A DNA stretch of 64,000 nt from assembly GCA_964036195.1 (NCBI GenBank), contig OZ038457.1, positions 23,277,147-23,341,146 on the forward strand, written 5' to 3'. Below, piece after piece: positions 1 to 10,000 of this stretch (the stretch's first letter is position 1; the number at the start of each line of letters is the position of its first letter). Source of the DNA: Sphaerolaimus hirsutus. Taxonomy: Eukaryota; Nematoda; Chromadorea; Monhysterida; Sphaerolaimidae. Under the pieces are notes generated by a model that made no database searches, had not been told where the DNA came from, and worked only from the letters and a program-made list of their open reading frames with translations. The position numbers and the translations under genes were made by a program.

Positions 1-1022
1 TTGCAGTGCATAAAAATGACATTTTTTTATTCCGTTCTAATTTACAGCATTTCGATGTGGAAACAGTGGTTTCCTTGTAAAATATTGCTTTTGCACTTGT
101 TTGAACCCCACATAACATCTGTGTATTCATTCAAGTGTTGAAAAAGTCTATAAAAATATCCACATCACAACACCAGCATCAACAAAATGCCCAGAAACGA
201 CAATTTACGCAGTATGTACTCCAAAATTTGCAATGGATGGGCACTGTATGGAAGACTACAGAAATTTATATGAACTACAGCTACACTTTAACATGTCAAA
301 ACTTAAATTGTCAAATCCACTAGGAGATGTGCATGCCATCTTTAATTTTATTTTTGTTACATAAAAAATATGAATAGATTAATACATATTTACATACTAA
401 ACGTGCATAGCTTATCTTGTTCAGTTTAACCGTGAATTCATGTGCATTCAACCGCTTCACTGAAAAAAAACTTAAAAAAACTCAAAAAACTTTTCTGTGT
501 TTCTGTGTTCTCCAAAAAAACTCATGTGAGTTTTGAGTCTTAAAATTTGTGAGTTTCTTGTGAGTAAGATTTGTAAAACAAAAACACAGAAACTCAATGA
601 GTTTCTGTGTTCAATTTCTGTGTTTTTTATATCGTTCGTTTCACTAGATGCCTACATACATAAGATAACCTGCTTAAGAAATAAAAAGCAATTCATTCAT
701 GTAAAAAAACGGTTTAAATACAAATACATACAAATGCATTCCCCTCATTATTTGCGATATTTTTAGTTGTCTTATTTAGCCATAAATACATTCTTTCGAC
801 TCAAACCACCCGTGGAAAAATTCAGAAAATAGATATATAAAATGTTAGCGTTTTCGAAGTTTCAAGTTTTTTTGCCATCGTCGACAAAAAAACTTTTAAA
901 TACCGCGCAGCAAAATAAACCAAAACAACGCATGGAGATATCTTCATTGAGACAAAAAAAGTTGATATTTTTAGTTGACTAATGGACTTGTAAATAAATT
1001 AGGCAATTAATTCAGAGAAAAA
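1..1022. other. Upstream spacer of the channel gene
   Basis: AT-rich and no gene seen. About 480-630 is a low-complexity block with complementary halves (CACAGAAACTC and GAGTTTCTGTG), probably a small inverted repeat. A promoter for the gene starting at 1023 should lie here, but no clear core element is recognisable. Confidence 0.4.
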
Positions 1023-4000
1023 ATGAGTTGGCCATTAATCAGTTATGTTGACTGTGTAGCGGTTTTCACTGGTTTTCTTATGCTTTCAGTTGTTTGTCAA
1101 GAGCAGAATATACAAGAAGATATCCAATCAACAGGTAAACATTTTGTAATTTGTCTTGATTGCACCATGTTAAGTGCCCTTTTAACTAGCAATATTTTGT
1201 TAATTATTTATTATTTATTTATTTTTAACCCACATTATTATCCGTTTTTACTTGATAGACACTTTGTTCGAAAAAATTTAACTTAAAATTGGCCCCACGC
1301 GCTAAATACCTAGTATACGAAATTATGAAAACTGATAAATCGACCTGAATTTACTGGAATAAAAAGTCTGTCAACCACAGTTGACGGGATGTAAAATATT
1401 GTGCCTACACACACTAGTTTTCACCGTGACTTCATGTGAAAACTGAAATTTTTTCAAATGCGAATAAATGAACACGGTTGAATGATTTAATTTAAATTAA
1501 ATTTGAATTTAAATTAATGAAAGTTAAAGTATGAAAATTTGAAAACTAGAACACATATAGCATACGTTAAGAGTAGGCTGAATGTCGCTATGTCGCCATT
1601 TCAGTTTTCACACGTATCATGGACCATGGTGAAAACTAGTGTGTGTAGGGCCAATATAGAAAAATAATATCTTGGTAAACTCAAATGTGTGAAAAACAGC
1701 TTCATTATTTCGAAAAATTCTGCCGTAAACTTAATAGTGTATAGAGCGACATAGTGGTAGTGTGTGGGACCGTAAATGTTTATCATTTTTAACTTCACAA
1801 CTAAGTTAATCAAGCCATGCTGGGTCCAAAAGTATAATGGACAATTGACAAAAGTAGTGACAAGTAGAGACATGTAAGTTGAATGTCAAGTGACATGTAA
1901 ACTTATGAGCATAAAGACAAGTAAATAAACTTAGAATTAAGTGACAAGTAAAAGAAAATGTAAAATCACTGCGACACTTACAATCACTTGACATCCCACT
2001 GAAAACTTCGGCACACACCACCAAAAACGCCACTTTTCCTATCACTTGTCAACTTGTCAAGTCGCCACCTGACCTGTCCGCGTACCCAATCATTGAGAAG
2101 GTAACTCAAGGTACCGCGAAGGTAACTCAACATTGAGCTTGAACGCCACCGATGGCGGCATTTTGTTGCTGCGGCGCAGCGCCGACGCGCGCGACTATGG
2201 CCTGAACATCACCTTGTATGAACCCTGCGAGGAATGGCGAGAGTTTTGGTCAGTTTTGAGAGTGTGAAGGACGTAGACACTGACCCTGGGAGGAAATTTA
2301 GTTCGACCTGAGGCTGAGGGTGATTTTCTGAAGTCAGACGTTTGTAAAATACTGGGCATTTTAATAGATTTTGACCCGAAACGATCTGCGATAAATCTCT
2401 CGATATCTCTACGTGTTATAAATATCTGTATGAATGTCTTAAAAAGTTGAAAAAATGTAAAGCGCAATAATTTATGTCATGAAACCTGTCAAACACTCGG
2501 TAAAATATTTTAAACATTTGTCATGTTACCGGCTTTGGAAGTATCACCAGCTGGGGGCACTCCCAGACCATGTAAAAAGCTCTGTAAAATGTCAAATGTC
2601 ATGGAAAGTGTCAAAAGTCATGGAAAATGCTCTGCAAAATAGGAAACGTACGCTTGCCATCTTGCAGGGCATTTTCCACGACTTTTGACATTTTACAGCG
2701 TCTGGGAGTGGCACCTGGTTGTACAACCAATTCCACGAGCGCAACCCCTTACCTACCCTCGCATTGCAATTTTCGAATTGCCCAAATTTCAGTGGCGCAC
2801 TAGCGCGCGTCCACTTTAACCAACACACCGCAGTCCAATGTAAATAAGCGAATTCAAGCCGCCCTGACCGCAGGATAAAGCACAGAAATGCGAGCGGCAA
2901 CGACACGTCCGAGCCGTACCCGCAGTGGGGCAGCTTGACGGAGCTGCAGCTGAACAACACCGACGACATGCCCCACAGGGAGGTGCTGCTCACCAGCCCC
3001 GAGCAGGCAGAGGACGTGAGTTACCGTATTTCTTATGATCGAAGAGCGTCGTTTTATTTTTTGTGTCTACTTTTTTAGCTGCCGTCATTATTTGGAGGTG
3101 CCGTTCTAATTTTGTCAGCAATTTTTCCACACATACCTACATATTTCATTTGAACATAGTGTGATTTTTATGGAACTTGAGCATTTGTTCAACGTCGCTT
3201 TCAAACCCTTTTTAGTGTCACATTTTTTAGTGTCACATTTGAGAACAATTTTCAAAAAATCTCCAGCAAGAAGTCGATAAATCCATGCTGTATCCAGAAA
3301 AAAGTGGATAAGTCCAAGCGTCAGAGTGTGCTAGCGCTGAGTCGAAACAAACAAAAATATCTATAACAAATGCAAACGGTCGTAGGCGGGATTGAACCCG
3401 GCCATCTTCAACGACTACGACGCGATCAAGTTGAACACGTTCGAAGTGTGCGGCGACCACCCGGAAACATTGTGGATAAACACGACCGACGCGGCTGCTG
3501 AATTCGGTTGGTCACGTTGTAATTTGAATCAAAGGGGCAGTCGTAGACCCTGTAGAATGCTCTGTAAAGTGTCGAATGTTTTGCAAAGTTTCAAAAATCA
3601 TGTAAAATGCCCACGAAAATGTGAAGTCTTGCAAAAAGGCAAAAGTCACCTAAAATTCCTTGGAAAATGTGAGTTGTCATGCAAAGTGTAAAACGTCATG
3701 TAAAATGCCCGGTAAAATGTCAAATGTCATGCAAAGGTTCAAATGTCATTTAAAATACACTGTCAATTGTAAAATGTCATGAAAATTCACAAGTTATGCA
3801 AAAACACCTCGAGAAAGGTCAACCAAACAATCACTCACACCACCCCAGGCGTAGTAGACAAAGTGTTCGACGAGTTCTGCCTGCCCTTCTCCATGTCGCT
3901 GGAGCCGAACGCGGAGCTGATGAACGAGCTGGAGGACCGGTTGCTGCGGCTGGTCGTGGCGGCGGTTGGAATGAACGCTTCCCACGCGGGTGCGCTTGAA

Positions 4001-7000
4001 TTGGGCGAGGGGGCGGCGGAGGGAAAAAACACCAGTGCGGAGAATGGGTGAGTGGCAAGGACGTATCCAGGGGGGGGGGGCGGGGGGTGCTGCAGCCCCC
4101 CCCCCTTCCCGGGGTGAGACCCAAAAAGTCCCGGAAAATGCAACTTTTCCCATATATTTTCCGATGTTTCTTAAAAATTGTGCGCGCAAGCGCGCAATTT
4201 CGTCCCCCCCCCCCCCCATGCATTGTATTTTCAGCGGATCGGCCCCTGTAAACCAATATACTCGGAAATAAAACCCATTTTTGCGATTTTCGCTGTATAT
4301 GTATGCATTTTACATACATTTAAAGCGGTTCCTGGCGTTGGCGCCAACGCCAATAGCGCCATGGAATGGTGCCTTTGTATGGCGCTAGCGCCAAAACGCT
4401 TTTCCGTCCCTATATAGGGAAAAATTTTAGGGGGGGGGGCTGAGCCCCCCCCGTTCGCCGGCCCCCGTAAACAAGCAGCCCCCCCCCGCTCAAAAATCCT
4501 GGATACGTCCCTGGTGAGTTGTCTGCCCCGCCTCAATTGGTGATAAGATGGCGCCATTGCAGGTTGGGGCCGCTTTTCGTGGTGCCATTGTCGCCAGGTG
4601 CCTTTTTTCTGGCGTTTTTCATTGACATTTTCGATACAGCGACACCCAACGTTTTGTCGCGGCTATCGTGCAGACTCATCAAATGTGGGCTGTAATTTGC
4701 TCGTCATGCATTTAATAAAATTATTTCGTTGCCTGGGGGCACTCCCAGACCCTGTGAAATCATAAATGCCCTGTAAACTGTCAAATGTCATGCAAAATGT
4801 CAAAAGTCATGGAAAATGCCCGGCAAAATGGGAACTCTGTTGCCATTTTGCAGGACATTTTCCAGGACTATTGACACTTGCATGACATTTGATGTTTGAC
4901 AGGGCATTTTACAGGGTCTGGGATTGGCAACTAGTTTGTGTCGCGGCCACGCATCACCCCCCTCACAGAACTGCGGCGACGGCCGGCAGCCCAGTTCAAC
5001 TTCGTGTGCGCGTCCGGCGACAAGCTGCAGAGGCTGAACACGAGTCCGAACATGAACATTCCGGCCTCGATTCCACTATCGAACAGGTGAAGAAGAACAA
5101 AAACTTTTTAGAAGTGAGAAGTAAAATGTTAAAAGTGGATTTGATTTAGAGATAAGGAGTCAGAAGAAAAGTTATGAAGTTTAAATACTTCGATTTTAAC
5201 TTTTAACCTCCCATTTCACTTTTCACTAATCGATTTGCTTCTTAAGTCGGTATTTTACTGTATCTTATCTCGATATTATCTCACTTCTCACTTTCCATTT
5301 TACTCCACTCTCAACTTTTTCATTCTCACCTTTAAACTGTCTTTTTTCTTCACTTCCCACTCGCATACGGTCATTAATTCCAGGAGGACTTTATGATCGG
5401 GGACTTGTCGGCGATAAACGTCACCCACGACGACAACAACACCAGGTGCCACTTCCATACCCTGTAAAAAGCCCTGTAAAATGTCACATGTCATGCAAAG
5501 TGTTAAAAGTGATGGAAAATGCCCTGCAAAATGGCAAACGAACGTTTGCCATTTTGCAGGGCATTTTCCATGACTTTTGACACATTTCATGACATTTGAC
5601 ATTTTACAGGGCTTTTTACACGGTCTGAAAGTTCCCCCAGCACGGACTTCCACATCGATCTGAGCAATTCCATCGAGCCCATATTTTACATTTACAATAA
5701 AGAGGCGACTAAAGCGCTGGGCTTGGAAAGCGGCAACGCGTTTGACAGATACCAAAGGCTTGGATTTCATATGGTCGAGATTTGCAAATATGTCGTGCCT
5801 CAGGTTCAGGAGGAGGATGAATTAATGCAGTTTACAGGTGGAAATAAATTTTTAAAATACATATGAGAATTTTTTCTGGCGAAAAATAACCCCCCTCGAA
5901 TAAGCCCAAAATCACAAACCGCGGTATTTCTCGTGTATTTACATTCCGTTTACACTCAATTCGGGTGGGGGCATTTCGAGGGGAGTGGTTTATTATTTCC
6001 ACCGCAAAATTTTAGGGGGTATGTCGAGGGGGGTAATTCCAGATAATACGGTGAATACAAAGTGCATCCAAATCCCAACCCCCTCCATCCCTGCAGACTT
6101 CGACTTGGCCGACAGCAACGTGGGCATCAACGTGACCTTCCTGGTGACCGAGCGTGGCCTGAACCTGAGCGAGATGGCCGAGGTGCTGCGCGACGACGTG
6201 GCCGTCGACGACATCTTCGACGCGCTGCAAGCTTTCCAGGTGCCAGTCCCAGACCCTGTAAAATGCCCTGTAAAATGTCAAATGTCACTCAAAGTGTCAA
6301 AAGTCATGGAAAATGCCGTGCAAAATGGCAACTCGGTTTTTTCCATGACTTTTGACACTTTGCGTGAAATTTGACATTTTACAGGTCACTTTACAGGGTC
6401 CGGGACTGCCCCCAGGTCAAGGCTTACCCGTCCAGCTATCTGGGTCCCCTGTTTGACGCGGTTAGGTATGATCCCCGCTCGCCGCCCACTATATTCAAGG
6501 GTGAGTTGTTGTGGAAATGGATGATGATGGAATGAAATTCAAAATTTTGAGTTGACACAAGTCCCTGGGAATGCATGACGGCGGGATTGAATTCAAAATT
6601 TTCACAAAATTTTGATAGAAAATGGAAGATTTCTAAATTCAAAAACTAATTTTGGAACAATTGTTGAAAACTCATTTTAGACAAAGGATAGAAAAACTTG
6701 ATTTGGTTTACATCTTTCAGCATTGTCATCTTGGAAACAGTCCCGCACCCTGTAAAGTGTAAAGTCAAGTGTCATGTAAAATGTTAATCAAAACAAAAAA
6801 GAGAAGATTTTATTACTGCACTTTGTATGAAAATTGGCAAATTGAATGACATTTCAAATGACATTTGATGCTTTACTTTTCACGATATTTGATGCTTAAC
6901 CTTACACTTTACAGGGCTTATCGACACCTGGATGCCACTCTATAACCCTAACACAGGCCTCTATTTACAGGTCAACCAATCATAGTAAGGACGGGCCTTT

Positions 7001-10000
7001 ACATCGAGTCATTGTCGCAATTCGACACAAAGTCCATGGTTAGCATTTGCGCTTTTGATGCAGCCCAATTGATCGATATTTCTGCAGGTCGTTGGATATT
7101 GCATCGCATCTACAGTATACCGCAAATCCTCGAATAAGACCCCCCCCCCTCGAATTACTCCCCCTTGAATAACTCCCCCCTGTTGGCGAGGTGAGGAAAA
7201 AAAACTCCCCCCTGTTGGCGAGGTGAGGAAAACAAAACTCCCCCCCCCCCTTGAATAACTCACCCCCTCCTGAATAACTGCCCAAGTGTATGAAAGAATA
7301 CAATACAAAATACATATGAATATTAGCCAACGGCAGCGACAGCAGATAAATACATGATGTGTATGCAGTGTACACACATCTTTTTGTTGTTGTGTACAGT
7401 TAAATACCTGAATGACATGAGTTGACAGACTGCGTCAGCAATGATTTGTGTCCAAGTTTTCTGAGGAAAAATAAGTCCCCCCTCAAATAACTCCCCCCTT
7501 TGAATAAGCCCCCCCCCCCCTCAAAAACATCTGACGACAAAATAACTCCCCTGGGGTCTTATTCGAGGATTTAGGTATACTCGAATAATTCCCTAGGAAT
7601 TATTTTTCGTCGAACTTTTTTGAGGGAGGACTATTCGGGGGGGGGGGTATTCAAGAGGGGAAATTATTCAAGAGGGGGGCATTACTCAAGAAGGGGAAGT
7701 ATTCAAGTAAATGCGGTAAATACCATATTACCTAGAAATACCCCGACTGGTTTTATTATTTCGCCAGCAAATTTTGAGGGGGGGGGTATTTCGAGGGTTG
7801 TTAATTTGGGGTGGGTAGGGAGTGGTTAATTCGAGGTAATACGATACTCAGGTATTCATTCACCAATCCAGGACTACGAAATGGACGTGCGGCTTCTAAT
7901 GTCGTGGCGCGACGTGCGTCTGAGAAACAATTTCAGCCACCCCATTCTGATCAAGGACGAGGACGATTTGGGCGGCATTTGGCGACCGGATCCGTTTTTC
8001 GTCAACGCCAAAGACGCCGATTATCACGACGTGACCTTCCTCAACTTCCTGGTGATAGTTTTCAGCGGCGGGGAAGTGTACTGGGACACGAGGTGGGTGG
8101 GGCTCTGTCTCGGTGACGCGTCGCTGTGACTGTTATGTAACTATGGCAAACCCTTTGGAAAAAGTGTTTAAGTTCTGAATTTTTTTAAAAATCGACTTTA
8201 ATAATTTTGAAATTTTGAAATTCGAAATTTTCTGGTGAATTTTGAATACACTTTCATGTTTTACAGCCTTCCAGGCTCATCGCAGATACACCTGCCTTCC
8301 ATGCGCAGATACATCTGCACATTTTTGTTCCGATGCTATACAAAAATCCATGAAAATTGACGTAAGCGTCACCTGAAATATGCATTTTCAACTTAACATA
8401 CAAAAGAATTTTCAAATTTTTGTTTGCCATTTTGCCATCACTAGTGTTATGCGCCGCGACCGCAGGATGCGCCTGAAGCCTTCGTGCAACCTGCTGCTGT
8501 GCAAGTACCCGCACGACGAACAAGTTTGCCTGCTCAAAATGTCCTCCTGTTGGTAGCAATGGTACTAGTTGACAACGACACCAAATGTCAACTGGTCCCC
8601 ATCCCAATTCAAAGCCCGTTCCCTTCGCAGACGCGTACCCAGAGCACCAAGTCAAGTTCAAGTGGTTCACGGACACGAAGCACGCGCTCAGGTCCAATCC
8701 CAAGATACAGCTGCCAGAGTTGGATTTGATCAAACATGACACTGAATCTTGTGATGGCATGAGGGAGACAGGTGTGCGCTGTTAATCTATTCTATTGGCT
8801 CTGCGCTTTGAAAGCGTTGAATTAATAAATCAGCTTTGAAAGCGTTTTGAGTTCACCAGAATCAGGTGTCGGTCAACTACAATGGAGCTAAAAAATAACA
8901 CGTTATTTTAAACTCAATTGCGTTTGAAAGCTGATTTATCAGTTCGACAAATTTTTAAAGTTTTTCGCAGCAAACTAGTGTGTGGAGCGTTGTAAAAAAT
9001 ACAATAAAAAAAGAGTAGAGAACTGTCCCAGAATTACCTTTGTTTCGCAGTGAACTACACTTGCCTCCAAGCAGTGATGTATTTAGAGAGGGAAACCGGA
9101 TTCTACATAGCCCAGACATACGTGCCGACTTCCCTGGCGCTCATGTTCAGCTGGGTGCGTTGTTGGTGATGTTGCGGTGCCATTTAAAGGGCCCAGATTA
9201 GTGATGGAAAAAGCGCCAGACTTTTGGCGCCAAGCGCCCAAAGCGCCATGGCGCTTTTCCGACCCCCAGCGCCAAGCGCCAATGGCGCCAGAGCAAAGTA
9301 GCGCCAAGCGCCAAAAGCGCCATGGCGCTTTTATGAAACTCGGCGCCAAGCACCAATGGCGCCAGAGAGTGATGGCGCCAAGCGCCAATAGCGCCAGCGC
9401 CAAAAGTTTTCTTCTGCAATTCGTTTGTAGAATAATCAATTCGTTATTGTGACATACCGCTGATGTCGCCGTAGTCGATTTAACTTTTGCCATTAAAGTT
9501 TAATCAACCACTACATCATTAAAATCCCAAGGGATACACCTATTTTTCTGCCAAACAGCCATACGATGATAGGTCCTAAATATTGTATCCCATTTAGTCA
9601 TGTTTATTACCAGTTATGGGTATGTAAATACTTATTCTTTACATGATACTTAACGAAAATTCCTGGCGAAATAATAAACCCCTCCCTCGAAATACCCCCA
9701 TCAAAATTTGCACTCGGATAAAAATAAACCCCCTGATGGTGTATCGACCCCCTTTTGCTTTGGCGCTAGCGCCAGGCGCTTTTCCATCACTAGCCCAGAT
9801 CCAATTTGGAGGGCACTGCAATTAACCCGTGTTCGGGCAGTGTCGAGCGGTTCATATCTTTTCAAATTAAATAGAATTAAAATTCATAACTTTTCAAATT
9901 AAAATAGAATTCAAGTTCATACGTTTCAAGTCATGCGTTCGTAAAATTCGATTGCATTATGTATTTGGCAACTAAAATGTGCAACATGTGCAAATAAAAT

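Noticed and set aside
3831..4319. Several overlapping open frames around the hAT-like element
   Set aside because: They read poly-G/C ends of the transposon and the antisense of channel exon 5; no family similarity.
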